A program made the position numbers and the translations under genes. From assembly GCF_029626235.1 (NCBI RefSeq), contig NZ_JARUBO010000005.1:2450501-2514500 (forward strand): 64,000 bases of DNA, written 5' to 3'. The notes beneath the pieces were generated by a model. The model did not search any database and had not been told where the DNA came from. It was given only the letters and a program-made list of their open reading frames with translations. Shown one piece after another: positions 32,970 through 40,939 of the stretch (its first letter is position 1; each line of letters opens with the position of its first letter). The DNA is from Micromonospora sp. WMMD1120 (lineage in GTDB: Bacteria; Actinomycetota; Actinomycetes; Mycobacteriales; Micromonosporaceae).

Positions 32970-32990
32970 TTATCCACAGGGTTATCCACA
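32970..32990 (+). promoter_or_regulatory. two consensus DnaA boxes
   Basis: TTATCCACA occurs at 32970-32978 and again at 32982-32990, same orientation, 12 bases start to start. A weaker GTATTCACA lies at 32949-32957. They sit just before the HTH-GNAT gene. DnaA could regulate that gene or be titrated here. No other origin features (AT-rich region, dnaA or dnaN) are present. Confidence 0.65.
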
Positions 32991-33033
32991 GGTGGGCGGG
33001 GTGCTGTTGACGACGCCCGTCGAGCGGCAAAGC

Positions 33034-33906
33034 ATGGAACGGGTGGCTGACGACAGGGATTCGATCGATGTCGGGGCGATCCTGAGAGGGCTCCGACGGT
33101 GTGCCGACCTCAGTCAGCGTGAGTTGGCCGAGCTGGCCGGGGTGCCGAAGAGCACTGTGGCACGGATCGAGGGGGGACACGGTGCGGGTCCGGCATTCCA
33201 GACCGTGGAGCGTCTGGTCCGCGCCGCGGGCGGAGAGCTCACCCTCACGTTGCCGGGTGCGTGCCCGCCCGGTCTGGCCGGCGGCTCGCCGCTCCGGCGG
33301 AACGATAGGGCAGGGGAGCCGTCGGACGAGCTGCGGGACGAGGCTGGTCGCCGGTATCCGGCGCACCTTGACGTGCGTCAGGTGCGCACCCTCAAGGACT
33401 GGCCGGGCGCCTGGTGGATGCACTCGTACACGCTGCCGCAGCGGTTGTGGCCGGTACGCGTTCCGGAGCTGACCTACGACCTGGACCGAGTGCGGCGCGA
33501 CGAACGGCGGTCCCGGGAGCGGACGCGCGCCCGGGTGCGATGTCGACGTGCCGTCGAAGGGCTGCCGGCCACATCGTGGCGCTTACTCGCCGAAGTGCCC
33601 GAAGCCGGGCCGGTCGGTGAGCTCAGGGCTCATGAGCGAAGCTTCGACCTCCTGCTCGGCGAGGACTGGGGTGACCGACGTGAGCTGGTGTTGGAGGGCA
33701 TCGTCGTCGCTCCGGGGCTGCGGGGCCTGGGCATCGGGCGTCAGCTGATCGGGCTGCTCGCCAAGGAGATGGCGGTGGCCGGCATCCGGACCACTCACGC
33801 GGTAGCCCAGGCCGGCAACGTCGAGTTCCTGCTCGCCTGCGGGTTCGAGCTCGCAGGGGCGCGTCCGTCGGCACTCACCCTCGACGTTCGACCACCCGGG
33901 GTGTAG
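33034..33906 (+). CDS. Xre-type HTH fused to GNAT acetyltransferase
   Basis: This 290-residue protein has an Xre-type HTH at about 12-55 (LRGLRRCADLSQRELAELAG with STVARIEGG after it), a middle segment (about 90-165) without a recognised domain, and a C-terminal GNAT fold (about 180-285). GNAT motifs are the beta-strand VLEGIVVAPGLRGLGIGRQL and the ending FLLACGFELAG. It may bind DNA and acetylate a small molecule or protein. The middle segment DWPGAWWMHSYTLPQRLWPV is unusual. The ATG at 33034 is favoured; a GTG lies upstream. Two DnaA boxes lie before it. It separates mqnD from mqnB and converges on mqnB with no gap. Confidence 0.75.
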   Translation: MERVADDRDSIDVGAILRGLRRCADLSQRELAELAGVPKSTVARIEGGHGAGPAFQTVERLVRAAGGELTLTLPGACPPGLAGGSPLRRNDRAGEPSDELRDEAGRRYPAHLDVRQVRTLKDWPGAWWMHSYTLPQRLWPVRVPELTYDLDRVRRDERRSRERTRARVRCRRAVEGLPATSWRLLAEVPEAGPVGELRAHERSFDLLLGEDWGDRRELVLEGIVVAPGLRGLGIGRQLIGLLAKEMAVAGIRTTHAVAQAGNVEFLLACGFELAGARPSALTLDVRPPGV

Positions 33907-34557
33907 TCAGCGCAGAGCTGGGGCTGCCGTGGTCAGGGCGGTGAGGGCCTCGTGCAGCCGCCACGCGTTCCGGTCGCGGGGCCCGATCGGGTTGGAGATC
34001 GTGCGCAACTCGGCGAAGGGCAGCCCGGCCTGCGCCGCGGCGACCGCCACGCCGTACCCCTCCATGGCCTCGGCGACCGCCTCCGGGTGTCTGCGACGCA
34101 GCTCGTCGGTGCTGCTGGCGGTGCCGGTGACGGTGGTGACGGTGAGCACCGGGCCGGTCGTGGCGCTCGGCAGGGCGGCCCGCAGCGTCGCCAGCAGGTC
34201 CGGGTCGGCCGACACCAGGCTGCCGGCGCCGAGCAGCGCGGGGGGCATGCCCAGATCGTCGACGGGGATGAAGCCGTCCGGTGACTCGGCACCCAGGTCG
34301 GCGGCGACGCTGGCGGTGCCGAGCACCGTGTCGCCGACCTCGGCCCGGCCGGTGAAGCCGCCGGCCACGCCGGCGCTGACCACCGCGCGGTACGGGCGAC
34401 CTGTCGCCTCGGCCAGCGCCAGCAGCCGGGCGGTGGCGGCGCCGGCGACCGCTGGACCCACACCGACCGGGGTGACGGTCACCGTCGCGTCGGTGAGGCC
34501 GGCGCGGATCGCCTCCGCCTCGGCGGGCACCGCCGTCACCACCAGCAGGCCGCTCAC
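33907..34557 (-). CDS. mqnB: futalosine hydrolase
   Basis: This 216-residue protein is of the nucleoside phosphorylase/hydrolase fold (MTA/SAH nucleosidase-like). It begins GLLVVTAVPAEAEAIRAGL, then VVSAGVAGGFTGRAEVGDTV, with the catalytic-region MEGYGVAVAAAQAGLPFAEL and the end SNPIGPRDRNAW, both typical of MqnB. It cleaves futalosine to hypoxanthine and dehypoxanthinyl futalosine in menaquinone synthesis. The GTG at 34557 overlaps the upstream MFS stop as GTGA. In Streptomyces the mqnD and mqnB genes are adjacent, as I recall; here the HTH-GNAT gene and repeats intervene. Confidence 0.9.
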   Translation of the reverse strand: MSGLLVVTAVPAEAEAIRAGLTDATVTVTPVGVGPAVAGAATARLLALAEATGRPYRAVVSAGVAGGFTGRAEVGDTVLGTASVAADLGAESPDGFIPVDDLGMPPALLGAGSLVSADPDLLATLRAALPSATTGPVLTVTTVTGTASSTDELRRRHPEAVAEAMEGYGVAVAAAQAGLPFAELRTISNPIGPRDRNAWRLHEALTALTTAAPALR

Positions 34558-36155
34558 GACACTGAGCCGGGGGACTCCCGGCGGGTGTCCTCGTCCGCCG
34601 CCCCACCCGGGCCGCCGACAGACGAGGACGGACGGTAGATGTGGTAACCGGGTGGCGCCGGGCTCGGGTCGTCGTACTGTCGTGCGCCGGCCTGGGCCGG
34701 TGCGGGCGAGGTGGGGGCCGGGTCTCCGGGCTCGTCCGCCGCCTCGGCCTCGGCCAACTCGTCGTCGCCGAGGGGTCGGCCGGCAAGCTTCTCGCCGCGT
34801 AGCCGGGCTGCGATCAACACACCCCGGATCGCGGCCAACACCCCGACAGCGGCGGCGACGGCGATGCCCATCCGACCGTTGAACGGCACCAGCCCGAGCC
34901 CACCACCGGCAACGAAGGCGAGCATCAGCACCGTCTCGGAGTGGGCGAAGGAGCTGGCGCGCAGCCGCTCCGGGATGCGCTCCTGGATGGAGGCGTCCAC
35001 GGCCAGCTTCGCGATGCCGCTGACCAGGGCGGCGACAAGGCAGAGCAGGGCGACCATCGCCAGCGAGAACTGGATGACGGCGAGCACCCCCACCCCGGCC
35101 ACGATGATCGAGCTGCTGGACTGGATGGCGGTCGGCCGGTGGATCCGCAGCCGGGTGCCGATGGCGGTGGCCAGGAAGGTGCCGACCGCGAGCGCCCCGC
35201 CGACCACACCCAGCGCCCACTCGGCGCCCAGGTCCCGGCCGAACACCACAGTGGTGAGGTCGCCCTTCTTGATGGCGAAGGCGAGGAAGAGCAGCAGGAA
35301 GCCGTACAGGGCGCGGGACGTCGCGGCACCGATCAGGGTGGCGATGACCAGCCGACCGGCCGGACGGCCACGGCCCAGAGGTCGGTCACCGCCGCGGCGG
35401 CCCAGCGCGCGCAGCGGTCGGGGGACCCGCTCCGGCGGCTCCGAGTCGGCCTTCGGTGGCAGCCTCAGCGAGATCACCATGCCGACCAGGAAGATCACCG
35501 ACGCTACGCGCAACGGCCACTGCGGCCCGAACCAGAACGCGGCCAAGCCGATCGGTGCCACCAGCGCGCCCGCGACAGTGCCGTACACGCTGGCTCGGGC
35601 ACCCACCTGGGACAGGCCGAGGCCCTCCGGAAGGAGCCGGGGCACCGCCGCTGAGCGGGCCACGCCGTACGCCCGGGACAGCGCGAGCACCCCGAACGCG
35701 GCGGGATAGAGCCCGAAACCGTGGATGTAGTCGGAGATCAACCAGGCCAGGAAGGCGCGGCCCAGCATCGTGGCGGCCAGAGCGTACCGCCGGCCGTGCC
35801 GGAAGTGGTCCAGCAGCGGGCCCACCACGGGGGCGAGCATCGCGAACGGCACCATGGTCACCAGCAGGTAGAGCGCTACCTTGCTGCGGGCCTCGCCGAG
35901 CGGCACGTTGAAGAAGATCGTCCCGGCCAGCCCGATGGCGATCAGCGTGTCCCCGGCGCAGGAGAGCGCGTGCAGATCGAACAGGCGCACCATGCCGACC
36001 TCGCCGCCGGCGCCCCGGGCGCGGGCCCGACCGGCGCTACGGGTCACCCAGCGGCCGCTGCCCACCGAACCACGCAGCAGCAGGCGGACGGCACGGATGG
36101 CGGTGCCGACGGTCCGCCCGAGGAGGGATCGCTCGGAGCGGGAGTACGACGGCAT
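34554..36155 (-). CDS. MFS transporter with long C-terminal tail
   Basis: This 533-residue membrane protein has about 12 hydrophobic helices, beginning LHALSCAGDTLIAIGLAGTI near residue 60 after a basic N-terminal lead of about 45 residues. Recognised features are the first-half loop FRHGRRYALAATML and a basic central loop at about 220-260. A hydrophilic tail of about 70 residues rich in Pro, Ser, Gly and Asp follows the last helix. The substrate is unknown. The ATG at 36155 has GAGG nine bases before it; an ATG at 36164 is too close. It is coupled to mqnB by a GTGA overlap. Confidence 0.85.
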   Translation of the reverse strand: MPSYSRSERSLLGRTVGTAIRAVRLLLRGSVGSGRWVTRSAGRARARGAGGEVGMVRLFDLHALSCAGDTLIAIGLAGTIFFNVPLGEARSKVALYLLVTMVPFAMLAPVVGPLLDHFRHGRRYALAATMLGRAFLAWLISDYIHGFGLYPAAFGVLALSRAYGVARSAAVPRLLPEGLGLSQVGARASVYGTVAGALVAPIGLAAFWFGPQWPLRVASVIFLVGMVISLRLPPKADSEPPERVPRPLRALGRRGGDRPLGRGRPAGRLVIATLIGAATSRALYGFLLLFLAFAIKKGDLTTVVFGRDLGAEWALGVVGGALAVGTFLATAIGTRLRIHRPTAIQSSSSIIVAGVGVLAVIQFSLAMVALLCLVAALVSGIAKLAVDASIQERIPERLRASSFAHSETVLMLAFVAGGGLGLVPFNGRMGIAVAAAVGVLAAIRGVLIAARLRGEKLAGRPLGDDELAEAEAADEPGDPAPTSPAPAQAGARQYDDPSPAPPGYHIYRPSSSVGGPGGAADEDTRRESPGSVS

Positions 36156-36261
36156 GTGCACCATCCTCGCCCATCTGATCCGGGTACGCCGCACCACCGC
36201 GGGGAAAGGTTCCCCGGGAGTCAGTGTCACCCGTGCGGGGCGCATGGGGAACAATGGTGGG

Positions 36262-37083
36262 GTGACCAGGCCCGCCTCCACCCGCGCCGCCCGTCTCGAC
36301 CAGGTCTGCGCCGCCGCCGTCGAGGTGGCCCGCGCCGGCATCACCGAGGTGGACGCCGACGACGTCGGCGATCACCTGCAGGTGGTGGCCGAGGGCGATC
36401 GGCTGGTCACCCACTACTTCGAATGCCTTCTCGCCGGTTACCGCGGCTGGCGGTGGGCGGTCACCGTCACCCGGGTGCCGCGGAGCAAGACGGTGACCAT
36501 CTGCGAGACGGTGCTGTTGCCCGGCCCGGACGCGCTGCTCGCGCCCGGCTGGCTGCCCTGGCAGGACCGGCTCAAGCCGGGCGACCTGGGCCCCGGTGAC
36601 CTGCTGCCGACGTCGCCGGACGACGACCGGCTGGTCCCCGGCTACCTGCTCTCCGACGACCCGGCGGTCGAGGAGACGGCCTGGGAGCTGGGCCTGGGGC
36701 GAGCGCGGGTGCTCTCCCGGGAGGGTCGCATCGACACCGCGCAGCGCTGGTACGACGGTGACCACGGGCCGGCCGCGCCGATCTCGACCGCCGCGCCGGC
36801 CTCCGCCCGCTGCGGCACCTGCGGCTTCTACCTGCCGTTGGCCGGCGCGATGCGCCAGGCGTTCGGGGCGTGCGGCAACTTCTACGCCCCCGACGACGGC
36901 CGCGTGGTGAGCGCCGACCACGGGTGCGGCGCCCACTCCGAGACCCTGATCGAGGCGGCCGAGACCGCTGTGGAGGAGCTACCCACCGTGTACGACGACA
37001 GCGCCGTGGAGGCGATGTCGGTCAGTCGGGCGCCGGGTTCCGTCGAGGCCACCGAGCCGGCGGAGCCGTACGGGCACTCCTGA
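36262..37083 (+). CDS. DUF3027 family protein
   Basis: This 273-residue soluble protein matches the actinobacterial DUF3027 family. It begins RAARLDQVCAAAVEVARAGI, then RGWRWAVTVTRVPRSKTVTI and ETVLLPG. A C-terminal CGTCGFYLPLAGAMRQAFGA block and later cysteines (CGNFYAP, HGCGAH) could bind zinc. Function unknown. The GTG at 36262 is preferred; an ATG at 36244 (MGNNGG) is possible. The gene is divergent from the MFS gene and followed by the convergent DUF2530 gene. The last 20 residues are low-complexity. Confidence 0.8.
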   Translation: MTRPASTRAARLDQVCAAAVEVARAGITEVDADDVGDHLQVVAEGDRLVTHYFECLLAGYRGWRWAVTVTRVPRSKTVTICETVLLPGPDALLAPGWLPWQDRLKPGDLGPGDLLPTSPDDDRLVPGYLLSDDPAVEETAWELGLGRARVLSREGRIDTAQRWYDGDHGPAAPISTAAPASARCGTCGFYLPLAGAMRQAFGACGNFYAPDDGRVVSADHGCGAHSETLIEAAETAVEELPTVYDDSAVEAMSVSRAPGSVEATEPAEPYGHS

Positions 37084-37109
37084 GCGCGCCCGGCGCGCCC
37101 CCGGCGGGG

Positions 37110-37355
37110 TCAGCGCGCGCGGCGGCGGCGTCGGTTGGCGTCGTGCCGCATCATGACGGCCAGCCCGGGGAAGCCCCAGAGGAACCCGGCGAGACAGGTC
37201 CAGAGCCAGTTCTGGTGACCGTTGTCGGTCAGCCAGTCCCGGAAGAAGATCAGCAGGACCAGCCCGGCGACCGCCCACGCGACCAATCCGGCGAGGGCGA
37301 ACGGCACCATCGGCGGGTCCAGTGGCGCGGGCCGCGGTGGCTGCTCGTCCGGCAT
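37110..37355 (-). CDS. DUF2530 family small membrane protein
   Basis: This 81-residue protein begins MPDEQPPRPAPLDPPMVPF and has two helices (about 18-40, LAGLVAWAVAGLVLLIFF, and about 50-70, WLWTCLAGFLWGFPGLAVM). It ends in a basic RRRRR tail. That is the DUF2530 layout; the function is unknown. The ATG at 37355 is favoured over a longer frame. It is convergent with DUF3027 and starts about 90 nt from the divergent NCS2 permease. Confidence 0.78.
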   Translation of the reverse strand: MPDEQPPRPAPLDPPMVPFALAGLVAWAVAGLVLLIFFRDWLTDNGHQNWLWTCLAGFLWGFPGLAVMMRHDANRRRRRAR

Positions 37356-37443
37356 GTGGCAAGCGTACGCGATCGACTTCCCCTGCCCGCCGCTGATCTG
37401 GGACGATGCGCGCGTCAACCGGAAGATCACCTGCGAGGACCTG

Positions 37444-38922
37444 ATGGCAGTAGCGCCGCCCGAGAACGGCACACCTCCCGACCCCGCTCACCCGCGTAAC
37501 GGCTTCGACCGGTTCTTCGAGATCTCCGCCCGTGGCTCGACGCTGAGCCGTGAGGTACGCGGTGGTCTCGCGACCTTCTTCACGATGGCGTACATCGTGG
37601 TGCTCAACCCGCTGATCCTGGGTGGCGCCGTCGACGGGGACGGCAAGACCCTTCCGATTCCCGCGCTGGCCGCCGCCACCGCGCTGGTCGCCGGCCTGAT
37701 GACCATCCTGATGGGCGTGGTCGGCCGGTTCCCGCTGGCGCTGGCCGCCGGCCTGGGCGTGAACGCCCTGGTGGCGTACGAGATCGCGCCCGAGATGACC
37801 TGGGCCGACGCGATGGGCCTGGTGGTGATCGAGGGTGTGATCATCGCGGTCCTGGTGCTGACCGGCCTGCGGACGGCGGTGTTCCGCTCGGTGCCGACCC
37901 AGCTGAAGACCGCCATCGGCGTCGGTATCGGCCTCTTCCTGACCATCATCGGTCTGGTGGACGCGGGCTTCGTCAGGCGTCTCCCGGACGCCGCCAACAC
38001 CACGGTCCCGGTCGGCCTGGGCATCGGCGGCAAGCTGGTGAGCTGGCCGCTGCTGGTCTTCGTGGTGGGCCTGCTGATCACGCTGGTGCTGGTGGTGCGC
38101 CGGGTGAAGGGCGCGATCCTGATCGGCATCCTCGCCTCCACGGTGCTCGCCGTGATCGTGGAGGCGATCGGCAACATCGGTCCCTCCTTCGTCGACGGCA
38201 AACCCAACCCGAAGGGCTGGGCGCTGAACGTGCCGGAGTTGCCGAAGACGGTGGTGGACCTGCCGGACCTGTCGCTGCTCGGCAAGTTCAACGTGCTCGA
38301 CTCGTGGGGCCGGGCCGGCTGGGTCGTCGTGCTGATGTTCGTCTTCACGTTGTTGATCACCGACTTCTTCGACACCATGGGCACGATGGTCGCCGTCGGT
38401 CAGGAGGGTGGCCTGCTGGACGAGAAGGGCACTCCGCCGAGGGCGAAGGAGATCCTGCTCGTCGACTCGATCGCCGCGGCGGCCGGCGGTGCGGCCAGCA
38501 CCTCCAGCAACACGTCGTACATCGAGAGCGCCGCAGGCGTCGCGGAGGGCGCGCGGACCGGGGTGGCCAACCTGGTCACCGGCGTGCTCTTCCTGCTCGC
38601 GATGTTCCTGGCGCCGCTGGTGGTCGTCGTGCCGTTCGAGGCGGCCTCGACGGCCCTGGTGGTGGTCGGCTTCCTGATGATGACGGCGGTGCGGACGATC
38701 GACTGGTCCGACTACGAGATCGCCATCCCGGCGTTCCTCACCATCGTGCTGATGCCGTTCACCTACTCGATCTCCAACGGGATCGGCGCCGGCCTGATCA
38801 CCTTCGTGGTGGTCAAGCTGGCCCGGGGCAAGGCTCGGGAGATCCACCCGCTGCTGTACGGGGTGGCCGCCCTGTTCGTGCTGTACTTCCTGCGCGGGCC
38901 GATCGAGTCAGTGGTTCTCTGA
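37444..38922 (+). CDS. NCS2 family purine permease (AzgA-like)
   Basis: This 492-residue membrane protein has about 13-14 helices and matches the AzgA branch of NCS2, which takes up adenine, guanine or hypoxanthine with protons. It opens NGFDRFFEISARGSTLSREV and then GGLATFFTMAYIVVLNP. The substrate-site helices show TDFFDTMGTMVAVGQEGGL and SSNTSYIESAAGVAEGARTG, both close to family consensus. GAGGAC lies before the ATG at 37444. The gene ends with a strong hairpin. A nearby purine riboswitch was not recognised. Confidence 0.92.
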   Translation: MAVAPPENGTPPDPAHPRNGFDRFFEISARGSTLSREVRGGLATFFTMAYIVVLNPLILGGAVDGDGKTLPIPALAAATALVAGLMTILMGVVGRFPLALAAGLGVNALVAYEIAPEMTWADAMGLVVIEGVIIAVLVLTGLRTAVFRSVPTQLKTAIGVGIGLFLTIIGLVDAGFVRRLPDAANTTVPVGLGIGGKLVSWPLLVFVVGLLITLVLVVRRVKGAILIGILASTVLAVIVEAIGNIGPSFVDGKPNPKGWALNVPELPKTVVDLPDLSLLGKFNVLDSWGRAGWVVVLMFVFTLLITDFFDTMGTMVAVGQEGGLLDEKGTPPRAKEILLVDSIAAAAGGAASTSSNTSYIESAAGVAEGARTGVANLVTGVLFLLAMFLAPLVVVVPFEAASTALVVVGFLMMTAVRTIDWSDYEIAIPAFLTIVLMPFTYSISNGIGAGLITFVVVKLARGKAREIHPLLYGVAALFVLYFLRGPIESVVL

Positions 38923-38928
38923 CCTCCC

Positions 38929-38964
38929 TCCGGGCGGGGAGTCGATCGGGATTCCCCGCCCGGA
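38929..38964. terminator. 12-bp hairpin terminator after the NCS2 gene
   Basis: Perfect 12-base arms (38929-38940 and 38953-38964) enclose a 12-base loop, six bases past the stop codon. Confidence 0.65.
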
Positions 38965-38982
38965 ACAGCTAAAACGTCCTCG

Positions 38983-39036
38983 TGAGCCTGGTCATAACCG
39001 ATGTCGTTAGCCAGGCTCATTAGTTAAGCTAACTAA
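38983..39036. promoter_or_regulatory. MarR operator palindromes
   Basis: TTAGTTA-AGC-TAACTAA at 39020-39036 is a perfect 7+3+7 palindrome ending one base before the marR start codon. Outside it, TGAGCCTGG (38983-38991) and CCAGGCTCA (39011-39019) form a second, 9-base inverted repeat. Both fit MarR-type autoregulation that occludes the promoter and start. Confidence 0.6.
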
Positions 39037-39037
39037 C

Positions 39038-39487
39038 GTGACGGAGCGGACGGTGACGGCGAAACGCGTGCCACCGGCGCAGCTGGCTCCCCAGCTGCGT
39101 GATGCGATCACCCGACTCAACCGGCGGGTCCGCCAGGCCCGGCCGGTCGGCGACCTCACGGTCACCCAGGTCTCCGCGCTCACCAGCCTGCGGCTGGCGG
39201 GCGCGATGACACCCCGGGAACTGGCCGACGTGGAGCGGGTGCAGCCGCCGACGATGACGAAGATCATCGGGAAGTTGGAGGACCGTGGCCTCGTGCGACG
39301 GACACCCCACCCGACCGACGGGCGACAGGTCATCCTCGCGGCGACCGAGGGAGCGCAGGCCGTGCTCGACCAGTTCGAGCGGGCCCGCGACGAGTGGCTG
39401 GCCCACCGGCTGGCCGCCCTGGACGAGGACGAACGGGAGACCCTGCGGAGGGCCGCCGAGATTCTCCAGCAGCTCGCTCGCGCCTGA
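39038..39487 (+). CDS. MarR-family transcriptional regulator
   Basis: This 149-residue protein has the winged-helix MarR fold. The DNA-binding part is VTQVSALTSLRLAGAMTPRE followed by LADVERVQPPTMTKIIGKLE and DRGLVRRTPHPTDGRQVIL (the wing). Helices at both ends form the dimer interface. It probably represses itself, and perhaps the MFS exporter gene 74 nt downstream, which lies in the same orientation. The perfect palindrome at 39020-39036 is the likely site. The GTG start at 39038 directly follows it. Inducer unknown, typically a phenolic or drug. Confidence 0.9.
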   Translation: MTERTVTAKRVPPAQLAPQLRDAITRLNRRVRQARPVGDLTVTQVSALTSLRLAGAMTPRELADVERVQPPTMTKIIGKLEDRGLVRRTPHPTDGRQVILAATEGAQAVLDQFERARDEWLAHRLAALDEDERETLRRAAEILQQLARA

Positions 39488-39560
39488 GCCGTACCCGCGC
39501 CACCGGGTCCGTGCCGTCACCCGACGATGACGCGTACGTTCCGGAGGAGGCGCACCAAGA

Positions 39561-40844
39561 GTGCAGGCGAAGCTGAGCACGATGTTCCAGTCCTTACAGG
39601 TCCGCAACTACCGCCTCTTCGCGTCCGGGCAGTTGATCAAGTTGGTCGGCGTCTGGATGATGTTCATCGCCCAGGACTGGCTCGTCCTCGACCTCTCCGA
39701 CAACTCGGCCACCGCGCTCGGCGTGGTCACCGCCTGCCAGTTCACCCCGGTGCTGCTGCTCACCCTGTTCTCCGGGCGGCTCGCCGACCGGTACGACAAG
39801 CGGGTGCTGCTCTTCGCCGCCAACTCGCTGTGGAGCCTGCTGGCGCTCGGCATGTCGGTGCTGGTCCTCACCGACCTGGTGCAGCTCTGGCACGTCTTCG
39901 CCTTCGCCGCGCTGCTCGGCACGGCCAACGCCGTGGAGACCCCGGTCCGTCAGGCGTTCGTCTCCGAGCTGGTCGGCACGCCCCTGCTGCCCAACGCGCT
40001 CTCGCTGAACGCCGCGGTGTTCAACTCCGCCCGGATCGTCGGCCCGGCCGTCGCCGGTCTGGCCATCGCCGCGTTCGACGTCGGCCCGGTCTTCCTGTTC
40101 ACCGCCCTCAGCTCCGTCGCGCCCCTGGTCAACGTGGTCCGGATGCGGACCGCCGAGCTGCACCGCGACGCGCTGCCGCCGCGCGACGAGCGGGCGTCCG
40201 CCCGGGTGGTCGACGGCCTGCGGTACGTCTGGCGTCGGCCGGATCTGCTGCTGCCGATGGCGGTCATGTCGGTGATCGGCATGTCGTTGTTCAACTTCCA
40301 GCTCACCCTGGCGGCCCTGGCGAAGACCGTGTTCAACACGGGCGCCGCCTCCTTCGGCCTGTTCAGCACCGCGCTCGCCGTCGGCGCGCTCGGCGGCGCG
40401 CTCAGCGGCACCGGCCGGCGCAGCCGTCCCTCGGTCTGGCTGGTGCTCGGGGCCGCGATCGCCTGCGCCAGCTTCGGCACCCTGGTCGGCTTCGCCGGGA
40501 CGTACTGGCTGGTAGTGGCGCTCCTCGTGCCGACCGGCTTCTTCATGGTCTTCTTCGCCCAGGCCGCCAACCAGCGGGTTCAGCTGGGCGTGGACGCGGC
40601 GTTCCGGGGACGGGTGATGGCGCTGTGGGTGCTGGTGTTCCTGGGCACCAACCCGGTCGGCGCGCCGCTGATCGGTTGGGTGGCGGAGCACTTCGGCGCC
40701 GGTGCCAGTATCTGGATGGGTGGGCTGATCTCGTTGGCCGCCGCGCTGGTCGCGCTCACCTGGGAGCTGCGTCGCTCCGGTGCCCGACTGCGTTTCCGGG
40801 TGCTGCCGATGCCGCGCTTCTACGTGACGTCCACCGACTGCTGA
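39561..40844 (+). CDS. MFS transporter (MFS_3 type)
   Basis: This 427-residue membrane protein has about 12 helices. It begins QSLQVRNYRLFASGQLIKLV, then VWMMFIAQDWLVLDL, typical of the MFS_3/enterobactin-exporter-like branch. The loop 2-3 motif is FSGRLADRYDKRVLLF. It is likely an exporter of drugs or natural products, under the MarR protein encoded just upstream. The GTG start at 39561 is preceded by GGAGGAGG. The next gene begins about 95 nt downstream on the same strand. Confidence 0.9.
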   Translation: MQAKLSTMFQSLQVRNYRLFASGQLIKLVGVWMMFIAQDWLVLDLSDNSATALGVVTACQFTPVLLLTLFSGRLADRYDKRVLLFAANSLWSLLALGMSVLVLTDLVQLWHVFAFAALLGTANAVETPVRQAFVSELVGTPLLPNALSLNAAVFNSARIVGPAVAGLAIAAFDVGPVFLFTALSSVAPLVNVVRMRTAELHRDALPPRDERASARVVDGLRYVWRRPDLLLPMAVMSVIGMSLFNFQLTLAALAKTVFNTGAASFGLFSTALAVGALGGALSGTGRRSRPSVWLVLGAAIACASFGTLVGFAGTYWLVVALLVPTGFFMVFFAQAANQRVQLGVDAAFRGRVMALWVLVFLGTNPVGAPLIGWVAEHFGAGASIWMGGLISLAAALVALTWELRRSGARLRFRVLPMPRFYVTSTDC

Positions 40845-40927
40845 GTTCCACCCGGCCGGCGGGCCGCATCCGTGGGGCGCTTTGCGCGGATGCGGCGAAA
40901 CCGCTGGCGGGGTGGCACGGCGGGGCT

Positions 40928-40933
40928 TAGCGT
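40928..40933 (+). promoter_or_regulatory. likely -10 hexamer TAGCGT
   Basis: TAGCGT ends six bases before the GTG at 40940, suggesting a leaderless transcript. Confidence 0.35.
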
Positions 40934-40939
40934 CGATGT

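Noticed and set aside
32576-32989. 137-residue minus-strand frame with GTDSGANTG repeats
   Set aside because: All frames are open over the 27-bp repeats, so the peptide pattern follows from the DNA repeat. There is no ribosome site or family match.
32949-33033. Chromosomal origin at the DnaA boxes
   Set aside because: Only two consensus boxes and one weak box are present, without an AT-rich unwinding region or dnaA/dnaN/gyrase genes.
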